Positions 1-5,485 of a DNA stretch of 21,314 nucleotides are shown here, in pieces. Position 1 is the stretch's first letter. The number at the start of each line of letters is the position of its first letter. The notes under the pieces were generated by a model that had not been told where the DNA came from, did no database searches, and worked only from the letters and a program-made list of their open reading frames with translations. Both the position numbers and the translations under genes were made by a program. This stretch comes from Flemingiibacterium sp045636265 (lineage in GTDB: Bacteria; Bacillota; Clostridia; Oscillospirales; CAG-272), in contig JAZTXD010000191.1 of the NCBI GenBank assembly GCA_045636265.1, forward strand, positions 1-21,314. The letters run 5' to 3'.

Positions 1-2
1 AT

Positions 3-79
3 CGGGGTGTGGCTCAGCTTGGTAGAGCGCTTGGTTCGGGACCAAGAGGTCGGGTGTTCGAATCACCTCACTCCGACCA
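3..79 (+). tRNA. tRNA-Pro (anticodon CGG)
   Basis: A complete cloverleaf can be folded. The 7-bp acceptor stem CGGGGTG/CACTCCG has one G-T wobble. The anticodon stem CTTGG/CCAAG closes the loop TTCGGGA, giving anticodon CGG (proline). The T arm is GGGTG-TTCGAAT-CACCT. The discriminator base is A and the CCA end is encoded in the DNA (77-79). A strong terminator follows directly, so this is a single-gene or last-gene tRNA unit; its promoter lies outside the window. Confidence 0.97.
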
Positions 80-80
80 T

Positions 81-119
81 ACAAAAACAGAGACGGCTTG
101 TCCGTCTCTGTTTTTGTAT
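81..119 (+). terminator. Rho-independent terminator of tRNA-Pro
   Basis: A 16-bp inverted repeat (81-96 against 102-117) with a five-base loop starts two bases after the tRNA CCA end. The 3' arm contains a run of five T. It is placed to end the tRNA-Pro transcript. Confidence 0.9.
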
Positions 120-213
120 CTTCGTGTGTGCGGTATTGAGACAACCACATCGAGAATCGCCGCGAGGGTGAATATCGGCTTCACACCACACAAAATCGCG
201 AAGCGATTCTCGT

Positions 214-237
214 AGAGTTGCCGCTTGCGGCAACTCT
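214..237. repeat. Perfect hairpin in the tRNA-Pro tail
   Basis: An 11-bp perfect inverted repeat (214-224 and 227-237) with a two-base loop lies between the two copies of the tRNA-Pro 3' end. A second inverted pair (151-160 and 203-212) and a short internal hairpin (195-207) lie just upstream, so 150-240 can fold extensively. There is no T run, so it is not a terminator. No coding region is apparent in 120-300. Confidence 0.7.
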
Positions 238-248
238 TAGGGTGATGA

Positions 249-268
249 GAATCACCTCACTCCGACCA
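249..268 (+). repeat. Exact copy of the tRNA-Pro 3' end (att-like repeat)
   Basis: Twenty bases are identical to positions 60-79 of tRNA-Pro (T-arm 3' half, acceptor 3' strand, discriminator and CCA). Identity stops immediately upstream. Like the true tRNA end, this copy is followed by a terminator hairpin. Copies of a tRNA 3' end next to the tRNA are the usual mark of tyrosine-recombinase attachment sites, but the enclosed DNA is only 189 bases and carries no gene. Confidence 0.8.
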
Positions 269-270
269 AA

Positions 271-303
271 ACAAAAGGAACGGCTAGTCCGTTCCTTTTT
301 GTT
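271..303. terminator. Bidirectional terminator after the tRNA-Pro end copy
   Basis: An inverted repeat (273-283 with 289-299, loop of five) is flanked by A-rich sequence on the left and T-rich on the right, so it can act on either strand. On the minus strand it sits at the stop codon of the small regulator gene. Its layout closely resembles the terminator at 81-119, suggesting it was duplicated together with the tRNA end. Confidence 0.75.
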
Positions 304-529
304 ATTCTCTGAAATCAAAAAGTTTTTGCGGTGTAACATCAAGCACACGGCAAATATCAAACACAACATCAAGCGATACGGCACAATCCGCAGTTTCGAT
401 CCTGCTCATATGGGTGCGACTGATATTGATAAGCTCAGCAAGCTGCATTTGGGATATACCGCGCTGTTTGCGGTAATACGAGATATTAAGTCCGAGCAGC
501 TTATATTTATCAACGTGCCGTTCAAGCAT
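302..529 (-). CDS. XRE/Cro-CI family transcriptional regulator (small, HTH only)
   Basis: A protein of 75 residues that is essentially one helix-turn-helix domain of the HTH_3 type. Residues about 13-68 give the five-helix pattern, with the typical run RKQRGISQMQLAEL, then ISRTHMSRIE as the recognition helix, and a hydrophobic C-terminal part ending in VTPQKLFDF. There is no sensor or peptidase domain. The ATG at 529 has a good ribosome binding site (AAGGGGTG) about seven bases upstream. The gene has its own promoter at 549-577 and is divergent from the secreted-protein operon starting near 603, so it is a reasonable candidate regulator of that operon or of itself. That role is inferred from position only. 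Similar small XRE proteins also occur in plasmid and phage remnants, which fits the att-like repeat beside it. Confidence 0.9.
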   Translation of the reverse strand: MLERHVDKYKLLGLNISYYRKQRGISQMQLAELINISRTHMSRIETADCAVSLDVVFDICRVLDVTPQKLFDFRE

Positions 530-548
530 ACAATCACCCCTTTATGAT

Positions 549-577
549 AGTATACCCTATAATTTCACGCACTTCAA
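549..577 (-). promoter_or_regulatory. Promoter of the XRE regulator
   Basis: On the minus strand, -35 TTGAAG (572-577) and -10 TATACT (549-554) are separated by 17 bases, about 20 bases upstream of the ATG. It diverges from the promoter at 603-631, with only 25 bases between the two -35 boxes. Confidence 0.75.
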
Positions 578-602
578 CAACTTAAAATATTATTTTTGCC
601 AC

Positions 603-631
603 TTGACAAGTTACAATTGTTGTGATATAAT
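603..631 (+). promoter_or_regulatory. Consensus sigma-A promoter of the secreted-protein operon
   Basis: TTGACA (603-608), a 17-base spacer and TATAAT (626-631) with an extended -10 TG. Both hexamers are perfect matches. The spacer holds the 8-base palindrome ACAATTGT (613-620), a possible operator for the divergent XRE protein. Transcription would start near 638, leaving a leader of about 120 bases. Confidence 0.85.
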
Positions 632-704
632 TGATTTCAGTGGGAATTTCGCTGTAATATGTGACGTGGCGGCATCATATTCGCGAAGCACGTAAAAATG
701 GAAT

Positions 705-729
705 GCGTTTCGCAAAATCTGCGAATCGC
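705..729 (+). other. Hairpin in the 5' leader of the secreted-protein operon
   Basis: A 10-bp stem (705-714 with 720-729) with one T-T mismatch and a five-base loop lies in the untranslated leader, about 20 bases upstream of the ribosome binding site. There is no T run after it. The word TCGCGAAGC at 680-688 in this leader also occurs at 196-204 in the tRNA-Pro tail. No known riboswitch class is recognised. Confidence 0.5.
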
Positions 730-761
730 GGTTGAAAATTTGATAAAAGAGAGGTGATAAT

Positions 762-1277
762 ATTAAATATACAAAACGAAAAAAGTTGTTTTTGAGTGCA
801 TTGATTTTCCTCGGAATTGTAATACTCTTTAGTTTTATGGTGTTTTTTCACTCATGGACTAATAGTGATGAACCAAAAGGACAAATAACAGTACCAGATA
901 CTCACGGCGAAAATAATGAGTCAAATCAAGATGATATCCCACAAAATTCAGTTATAAATTCTTATGGAATGATTTCTATTCCAGGTTACGAAACACTTAC
1001 ATTGAGGTCTGAAAACAAAAAACAAAAGATTAGTTTCAACAACCCCAAAGAAAACAACTGTTATTTTGTTATCTCTCTTTATTTTAATGACGGTACGTGT
1101 CTTTGGAAATCAGATTATATAAAGCCGGGGGCTGTATCCAAATCGGTTGTTTTGTCTGAAGCGCTGAACGCAGGTACATATAAAGACTGTATATTAAAAT
1201 ATGAGTGTTTTTCCCATGACGCTTCAAAAAAACAACTTAACGGAGCGGAGACAAAAGTCACATTAATTGTAAAGTAA
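762..1277 (+). CDS. Membrane-anchored extracellular protein of unknown function; probable AUU start
   Basis: The protein has a basic N terminus (KYTKRKK), a hydrophobic helix (about residues 9-27 from the start chosen here), a polar Asn/Asp-rich linker, and a globular part of about 105 residues opening with GMISIPGYETLTL. The globular part ends in a conserved-looking beta-rich stretch with two cysteines. This suggests an anchored or lipid-free extracellular domain. I recall similar short proteins beside secreted beta-rich proteins in gut Firmicutes, but no function is known to me. Start: the first conventional codon is TTG at 786, with no ribosome binding site and cutting into the basic region. 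A strong site, GAGAGGTGAT (749-758), lies at normal distance from the in-frame ATT at 762, which I choose. The gene is first in an operon with the next gene (23-base gap). Confidence 0.75.
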   Translation: MKYTKRKKLFLSALIFLGIVILFSFMVFFHSWTNSDEPKGQITVPDTHGENNESNQDDIPQNSVINSYGMISIPGYETLTLRSENKKQKISFNNPKENNCYFVISLYFNDGTCLWKSDYIKPGAVSKSVVLSEALNAGTYKDCILKYECFSHDASKKQLNGAETKVTLIVK

Positions 1278-1300
1278 TAAACATTAAGGAGAAATTTATT

Positions 1301-1822
1301 ATGAAAAAACTTATAGCTGCTATTTTAACTTTAATCCTGATTCTGTCTGTTTCTGCAAATGTACTTGCAGACGGTACCACAACTTTAACTACTACTGTTC
1401 CCAGTGCAACTTACACCTTAAACATTCCCGCAGATCAGGAAATTGCTTTTGGTGCGTGTGAGAGCGACATCGGTAATGTAACTGTAACTGATTCTGCAGG
1501 ATTTGCGAAAGGTAAAGATTTGAAAGTCACAATTACTTATGATGCTTTTTCTTCTGATTCTGTAAATACTACAATCCCATATAAAATTAATCCACGTAGT
1601 TCTGAGAATCTCAACTTGAATACCAACATTTTATATTCTGGCGATCACCTCATCTTCAGAGGTATAAGTAATGGTGCAGTTGCGAAAAAAGCAGAATTAG
1701 AAAAATACTCTGTGGACTATTTAAATATTAAAATAGCAAGTGAAGATTGGGGTAAAGCTCTTGCAGGAGAATATTCCAGCACAATCACCTTCACTTCCGA
1801 AGTGGTATCTTCCGAAAACTAA
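1301..1822 (+). CDS. Secreted beta-rich surface protein, function unknown
   Basis: A protein of 173 residues with a clear signal peptide: MKK, a hydrophobic core of about 15 residues, and a probable cleavage after VLA near residue 23. The mature part begins with repeated TTT/LTTT strands and the phrase ATYTLNIPADQEIAFG. It continues with alternating short strands typical of an immunoglobulin-like or WxL-like beta sandwich. There are no transmembrane helices after the signal and no sortase motif, so it is secreted or held by a partner. The start ATG has AAGGAGA eight bases upstream. It follows the anchored protein in the same operon and is closed by a strong terminator. A structural or adhesion role is only inference. 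Confidence 0.8.
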   Translation: MKKLIAAILTLILILSVSANVLADGTTTLTTTVPSATYTLNIPADQEIAFGACESDIGNVTVTDSAGFAKGKDLKVTITYDAFSSDSVNTTIPYKINPRSSENLNLNTNILYSGDHLIFRGISNGAVAKKAELEKYSVDYLNIKIASEDWGKALAGEYSSTITFTSEVVSSEN

Positions 1823-1829
1823 TCTTGAA

Positions 1830-1858
1830 AAAGAGCGAGCCTCGCGCTCGCTCTTTCC
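1830..1858 (+). terminator. Terminator of the secreted-protein operon
   Basis: An 11-bp perfect GC-rich stem (1830-1840 with 1846-1856) with a five-base loop starts eight bases after the stop codon. The 3' arm ends in TTT, followed by C and T. Confidence 0.85.
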
Positions 1859-1899
1859 TATTCCATCCGCAAAGTACACTTTCCCCCCCATAAAAAGCT

Positions 1900-1936
1900 C
1901 GGCGACTTTCCATACGGAAAGCCGCCGTTTTCTTTT
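1900..1936. terminator. Bidirectional terminator, mainly for the AllA-like gene
   Basis: A 12-bp stem (1900-1911 with 1916-1927, one wobble) with loop ATAC. It is followed by TTTTCTTTT on the plus strand and by AGCTTTTTA on the minus strand. It lies 37 bases past the stop of the convergent minus-strand gene. Confidence 0.8.
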
Positions 1937-1972
1937 ATAAATACTGTAACGCTACAATGTTACGTGCTATTC

Positions 1973-2464
1973 TCAGAGCACAATTTCAAACTGCTCTTCG
2001 GGCTTAAGGTCAACCACAGTGCAGTCGTTAGCATATGTACATTCGGGGAGAATGATCATAGCTGTAAGCTGATCCTTTGTAGCCGGAAGCGGAGCGAGGT
2101 GCCATATAGCCGCATTCATCTTGATAAGTGTATGCTTCGGAACGATGAACGCCTTCGCAAGATCGGTTACGATAGCACCTGCAGATGCGGGAGCTACGTG
2201 AAGGATCATGTCATCATCAAGAGGACAAATCATTTCCCAAGTGGTTGTGTGATATTCCTGCTGGGTAATTATCATCTTCTCGGGTTTCTTAACGGTAATG
2301 GGAGAAAATCCGATTCTGTGGTTGCTGTCAGCGCACACGCGGTCGGGATAGAACTTGTGAAGCTCACCGCACAGAGCGTATCCGTTGGGAGATTCGAAGT
2401 TGTAGAACTGTCCGAAGGGAGCGAACTCTTCGTGAGTAAGCGGTACTGCTTTGATAGTTTTCAT
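1973..2464 (-). CDS. Ureidoglycolate lyase (AllA) family cupin protein
   Basis: At 163 residues this has the length of AllA (about 160). The pattern follows the family: an N-terminal MKTIKAVPLTHEEFAPFG, a central cupin run beginning near EMICPLDDDMILHVAP, the IWHLAPLPAT segment corresponding to the NVWHHP region of AllA, and a C-terminal NDCTVVDL that matches the characteristic end of AllA. AllA cleaves ureidoglycolate to glyoxylate and urea in purine (allantoin) breakdown. Homology is visible but distant, and no other allantoin gene is in the window, so the substrate is uncertain. The gene is transcribed alone: promoter at 2498-2526, ribosome binding site GGAGGA about eight bases before the ATG, and a terminator at 1900-1936. 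Confidence 0.7.
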   Translation of the reverse strand: MKTIKAVPLTHEEFAPFGQFYNFESPNGYALCGELHKFYPDRVCADSNHRIGFSPITVKKPEKMIITQQEYHTTTWEMICPLDDDMILHVAPASAGAIVTDLAKAFIVPKHTLIKMNAAIWHLAPLPATKDQLTAMIILPECTYANDCTVVDLKPEEQFEIVL

Positions 2465-2497
2465 TGGTGTAATCCTCCGTAAAATTTTGTTATTTAC

Positions 2498-2526
2498 AGT
2501 ATATCACAAACACAAGCATTTTTCAA
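2498..2526 (-). promoter_or_regulatory. Promoter of the AllA-like gene
   Basis: Minus-strand TTGAAA (2521-2526), a 17-base spacer and TATACT (2498-2503), about 34 bases upstream of the start codon. Confidence 0.75.
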
Positions 2527-2598
2527 GAGGTATTTTGATAATATTAAAACTTTGAAGAATTAACGTCACACAAAATGAAGTTAAGTGTTCCCCTATCT

Positions 2599-2697
2599 GC
2601 GCCCCTACGGCATACGCACGAGATTGGGAATCCACCCGCTTCCCACCTAATAAAAAATTCCAAGCCTTTTGGCTTGGAATTTGGTGGGAGTGGGTGA
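2599..2697 (-). repeat. Distal copy of the tRNA-Tyr 3' end plus terminator unit
   Basis: About 98 bases that repeat 2788-2885 with few differences. Read on the minus strand it contains a 14-base near-copy of the tRNA-Tyr acceptor 3' end including CCA (one mismatch), the same 12-bp terminator hairpin with AAAA loop and T run (about 2651-2682), an inverted near-copy of the tRNA end (about 2628-2648), and the element GTGCGTATGCCGTAG. The distance between the two CCA ends is 188 bases. Confidence 0.85.
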
Positions 2698-2753
2698 GAA
2701 GAAAGAAAAACACCGCGCGCTCCAACCACAGTGCATACACACAGTAAGCCCAA

Positions 2754-2790
2754 CGCCCTAAAAACATGCCACCGGCATGTTTTTAGGGCG
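2754..2790. repeat. 17-bp perfect hairpin between the tRNA-Tyr tail repeats
   Basis: Seventeen bases (2754-2770) pair perfectly with 2774-2790 around a three-base loop. It lies inside the spacer between the two tail copies and lacks a T tract outside the stem. Apart from this hairpin and the repeats, I see no gene in 2530-2869. Confidence 0.8.
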
Positions 2791-2869
2791 CCTACGGCAT
2801 GCGCACGGGCTTCCGAATCCCCCCGCTTCCCACCTAATAAAAAAATTCCAAGCCTTTTGGCTTGGAATT
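2788..2869 (-). repeat. Proximal copy of the tRNA-Tyr tail unit
   Basis: The copy next to the tRNA gene, matching 2599-2681. Its arms (about 2815-2834 and the tRNA end at 2871-2890) form a large inverted repeat with the terminator hairpin at its centre, so the tRNA 3' end is mirrored on the far side of its own terminator. Confidence 0.8.
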
Positions 2870-2870
2870 T
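2837..2870 (-). terminator. Terminator of the tRNA-Thr/tRNA-Tyr unit
   Basis: A 12-bp perfect stem (2843-2854 with 2859-2870), four-base loop and seven T on the minus strand. It begins at the last base of the tRNA-Tyr CCA end. Confidence 0.9.
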
Positions 2871-2954
2871 GGTGGGAGCGGGTGGATTCGGACCACCGAA
2901 GTCACTGACAACAGATTTACAGTCTGCCCCCTTTGGCCGCTCGGGAACGCTCCC
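2870..2954 (-). tRNA. tRNA-Tyr (anticodon GTA)
   Basis: A class II tRNA of 85 bases. The acceptor is GGGAGCG/CGCTCCC, and the anticodon stem GCAGA/TCTGT (closed by a G-T wobble) holds loop CTGTAAA with anticodon GTA. It has a long variable arm, T arm GGTGG-TCCGAAT-CCACC, discriminator A and encoded CCA. It lies three bases downstream of tRNA-Thr and is cotranscribed with it. Confidence 0.97.
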
Positions 2955-2957
2955 ATA

Positions 2958-3032
2958 TGGAGCTGGTGAACGGAGTCGAACCATCAACCTGCTGATTACA
3001 AATCAGCTGCTCTGCCATTGAGCCACACCAGC
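2958..3032 (-). tRNA. tRNA-Thr (anticodon TGT)
   Basis: A 75-base cloverleaf with acceptor GCTGGTG/CACCAGC, anticodon stem GCTGA/TCAGC, loop TTTGTAA giving anticodon TGT, a canonical GGTTCGACTCC T-arm region, and encoded CCA preceded by a T discriminator. It is first in the two-tRNA unit. Confidence 0.96.
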
Positions 3033-3051
3033 ACTTTTCGCTAACAGATAT

Positions 3052-3080
3052 ATTATATCACTAAAAAAAGCATTTGTCAA
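3052..3080 (-). promoter_or_regulatory. Consensus promoter of the tRNA-Thr/tRNA-Tyr unit
   Basis: On the minus strand a perfect TTGACA (3075-3080), a 17-base spacer and a perfect TATAAT (3052-3057), 20 bases before the mature tRNA 5' end. This strength is expected for stable RNA. Confidence 0.9.
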
Positions 3081-3116
3081 TACCTTTTTAAAATTTATTT
3101 TTCTATTTAAAGTACT

Positions 3117-3147
3117 CGGAGTCGCGCAAAGATAAAGCGCGACTCCG
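3117..3147. terminator. Terminator downstream of the PII-like gene
   Basis: An 11-bp perfect GC-rich stem (3117-3127 with 3137-3147) with a nine-base loop, just past the stop of the minus-strand gene. The T tract is weak on the minus strand (GAGTACTTT) and better on the plus strand (TTTTAAATTT). Confidence 0.65.
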
Positions 3148-3155
3148 TTTTAAAT

Positions 3156-3821
3156 TTATATTCTCATTGCCTTGTCAACGCCCAGTGAACATACCATAGC
3201 CTGCGCGTCCGTACGCATGCCAAGCTCGCGGTTGATGTCCTCCATCACCTTGTCGCGTATCGTGTCGGGAACCATGATTGCCACGATGTCGCGCTCTTCC
3301 TCAAGCTTAATGCCGAGAAGCTCCTCTGCCTTATTATCGGCAAGGTTCGCTTTGATAACCGTTCCACCGGTTGCACCGGCTCCGCGTGCCACCTGCATAA
3401 CATCGTCTGCACATCCGCGGTTTACCGCAACGAGCACCAAACTGTGCTTATATTCATTCTTCATTGTTACATCTTCCTCCTGTGTTGCAATATCCTTTGC
3501 CGCGTGCTTTGCAAGCGCCGCGGTAAGGCTGTTTATCGCTTCAAGTGAAAATATCATCATAATTCCGTGGCCGCGGCTTCGCGTAGGATCGCTCTCCAGT
3601 GCGGATGCGTAAGCCTCAGCCGCGCTTTTTGCGGCAATGCTGATGACAATATCCTTGTCACGCGAGCCAATACCGAGTATATCCATCATTTCACTGGAAG
3701 CAGTACCCTGCCCCACAGCTCTGAAATGCCACACAATGCCGAAGGAGTCAAGGGCTTTGATCGTTGCCGCTCCCTCTGTACGTTTTGTTATGGTAAGAAG
3801 CAGCATCATACGCTCACTCAT
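3156..3821 (-). CDS. Tandem PII-like signalling protein paired with DUF1538
   Basis: A protein of 221 residues made of two ferredoxin-like PII-type repeats, about residues 4-98 and 122-221. Each shows the same order: a first strand (MLLLTITKR / LVLVAVNRG), a helix, a GT-rich turn (GQGTASSE / GATGGTVI), then LGI..RDIV(I/A)I and a closing helix and strand. Normal PII proteins are about 112 residues and work as trimers, so a tandem would need different packing. PII proteins sense nucleotides and 2-oxoglutarate and gate transporters such as AmtB. By analogy this one may gate the membrane protein encoded just upstream, whose stop overlaps this start by four bases (ATGA), implying translational coupling. 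The ligand is unknown and no classical Tyr51-type T-loop is evident. Confidence 0.8.
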   Translation of the reverse strand: MSERMMLLLTITKRTEGAATIKALDSFGIVWHFRAVGQGTASSEMMDILGIGSRDKDIVISIAAKSAAEAYASALESDPTRSRGHGIMMIFSLEAINSLTAALAKHAAKDIATQEEDVTMKNEYKHSLVLVAVNRGCADDVMQVARGAGATGGTVIKANLADNKAEELLGIKLEEERDIVAIMVPDTIRDKVMEDINRELGMRTDAQAMVCSLGVDKAMRI

Positions 3822-5338
3822 CGTGACACCTCCGAATCTTCATCGAAATAAATGATACAGTCCTCAATATTGCCAAGAGCCGCAACAGCCATTCTGTGCT
3901 TAGCACGGCGTTTAATTTCTGTAATAAGACCGATGCACTGAATGGTAATAAGCGGTGTAAGAGCAACCATTGCAACTATACCGAACGCATCTGTCATAAT
4001 ATTTCCGCCAACTGCCGCGCATGCACCGGTTGCAAACGGCAACAGGAACGTGGTTGTCATAGGACCGCTCGCAACTCCGCCCGAGTCAAACGCGACACCA
4101 GTGTAAAGTCGCGGAACAAAAAAGCTTATTGCAAGCGAGATTAAGTATCCGCCGATCATAAACGGAAGTATCGGTATACCGGTAAGCACTCGAAGCATTG
4201 CGATTCCGACGGAAATCGCAACACCAACAGACAAGCCGACGCCTATTGTTTTTTGCGTTATCGTGCCGTTTGATATCTCCTCAACCTGCTTTTTAAGGAC
4301 GTGTACCGCAGGTTCGGCGGCAACCGTAAACCAGCCCACAAGCATACCGACAGGAATAAGTACATAAGAAAAATCACTTTTGGCTATCTCTGCTCCGATC
4401 AGTTGACCGGCAGGCATGAAACCTACATTCGCACCTGTTAAGAAAAGAACAAGTCCGACATATGTGTATACGAAACCGATTATCGCTTTTGGCAGCGCGT
4501 GGCCATGAAAGCGTCTGAATATGAGCTGGAAGAGCACAAACACTGCCACAATAGGCAGAAATGCCACCAGCATTTCGTATGCGTAATGCGGAACCTGATC
4601 GGCTATTAGCATAAACGCATCGCGCGTTGTGGTAATCTCGGCAATCGTATTTGTGGATGCAGATGCTTCGGGAGTATAGAATATGCTGAGTACAAGCACA
4701 GACATAATCGGTCCAACGCTTGCAAAAGCAACCGTACCGAAGCTCTCCTCGCCATGATGTGAACCGGTAAGCGTCGCCATACCTGCACCGAGCGCCATTA
4801 TAAACGGCACCGTAATAGGTCCGGTGGTAACTCCTCCCGAGTCAAACGCTGCAGGAATAAATTCTCTTGGGGCAAACATGACAAGTATCATAACGATGAG
4901 ATAGAATAGAATAAGCAGATAATTGAGTCTGAAGCCGAACTTGGTTCTCAGCATGGAAACCACAATGAAAAATCCAACACCAACAGCTACAGATAAAATA
5001 AGCACCATATTGGGTACCGACGGTATCTGCTCCGCAAGCACCTGCAAGTCAGGCTCTGCAATCGTAATAAGCACACCCATCACGAAGCAAACGATGAGAT
5101 TGAGCCATGTTTTCTTCGACTTCGACATAACGACACCGATGCCCTCACCGAGCGGCTGCATTGACATACCGGCACCAAGCGTAAATAGGCTCATACCGAA
5201 TATAAGTGCAAGCGCACCGAAGATGAAGAGCGTCATAACGCCCGGATCAAGCGGAGCGATACTTATACTAAGCAGCAAAACTATCGCAGTTATTGGAAGT
5301 ACGGAAGAAAATGACTCGATAATTTTTTCCTTAAAAAT
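3818..5338 (-). CDS. DUF1538 family integral membrane protein (probable transporter); probable AUU start
   Basis: A polytopic membrane protein of about 506 residues with a dozen or more hydrophobic helices. It has two homologous halves, each marked by AFDSGG followed by a GP-x-T turn (about residues 163 and 416 from the start chosen here). This duplicated signature identifies the DUF1538 family; its transport substrate is unknown to me. The longest reading frame starts at TTG 5419, but that codon lies inside the -35 box of the promoter at 5391-5419. An extended ribosome binding site GGGGGTGAT (5343-5351) points to ATT at 5338, giving N terminus I(M)FKEKIIESFSSVLP, as expected for the family. 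GTG at 5347 overlaps the binding site and has none of its own. It forms an operon with the PII-like gene. Confidence 0.85.
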   Translation of the reverse strand: MFKEKIIESFSSVLPITAIVLLLSISIAPLDPGVMTLFIFGALALIFGMSLFTLGAGMSMQPLGEGIGVVMSKSKKTWLNLIVCFVMGVLITIAEPDLQVLAEQIPSVPNMVLILSVAVGVGFFIVVSMLRTKFGFRLNYLLILFYLIVMILVMFAPREFIPAAFDSGGVTTGPITVPFIMALGAGMATLTGSHHGEESFGTVAFASVGPIMSVLVLSIFYTPEASASTNTIAEITTTRDAFMLIADQVPHYAYEMLVAFLPIVAVFVLFQLIFRRFHGHALPKAIIGFVYTYVGLVLFLTGANVGFMPAGQLIGAEIAKSDFSYVLIPVGMLVGWFTVAAEPAVHVLKKQVEEISNGTITQKTIGVGLSVGVAISVGIAMLRVLTGIPILPFMIGGYLISLAISFFVPRLYTGVAFDSGGVASGPMTTTFLLPFATGACAAVGGNIMTDAFGIVAMVALTPLITIQCIGLITEIKRRAKHRMAVAALGNIEDCIIYFDEDSEVSR

Positions 5339-5390
5339 CGAAATCACCCCCGAAACATTATATACCGAATAATTTTCAGCATACTTTATT

Positions 5391-5419
5391 ATTGTACCAT
5401 ACTTATTCTCAAATTGCAA
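5391..5419 (-). promoter_or_regulatory. Promoter of the DUF1538/PII-like operon
   Basis: Minus-strand TTGCAA (5414-5419), a 17-base spacer and TACAAT (5391-5396). A second TATAAT at 5357-5362 lacks a matching -35 and would start the RNA inside the ribosome binding site, so it is less likely to be the main promoter. Confidence 0.65.
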
Positions 5420-5456
5420 TAATTTGATTGTTGCAAAACTGTAAATTAAACAAAGA

Positions 5457-5480
5457 AACCGCTGCCCTATGACAGCGGTT
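5457..5480 (-). terminator. Terminator of the ATP synthase operon
   Basis: An 8-bp perfect stem AACCGCTG/CAGCGGTT with an eight-base loop, followed on the minus strand by TCTTTGTTT. It begins six bases after the atpC stop codon. Confidence 0.8.
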
Positions 5481-5485
5481 CCCCA

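Noticed and set aside
2504..3021. Open frames of 87-147 codons on both strands across the tRNA-Thr/Tyr region
   Set aside because: They overlap tRNA genes, terminators and repeats, and their sequences reflect the repeats; no coding evidence.
5339..5419. Extended N terminus of the DUF1538 protein from TTG 5419
   Set aside because: The TTG is part of the -35 box, there is no ribosome binding site, and the extra residues are not membrane-protein-like.
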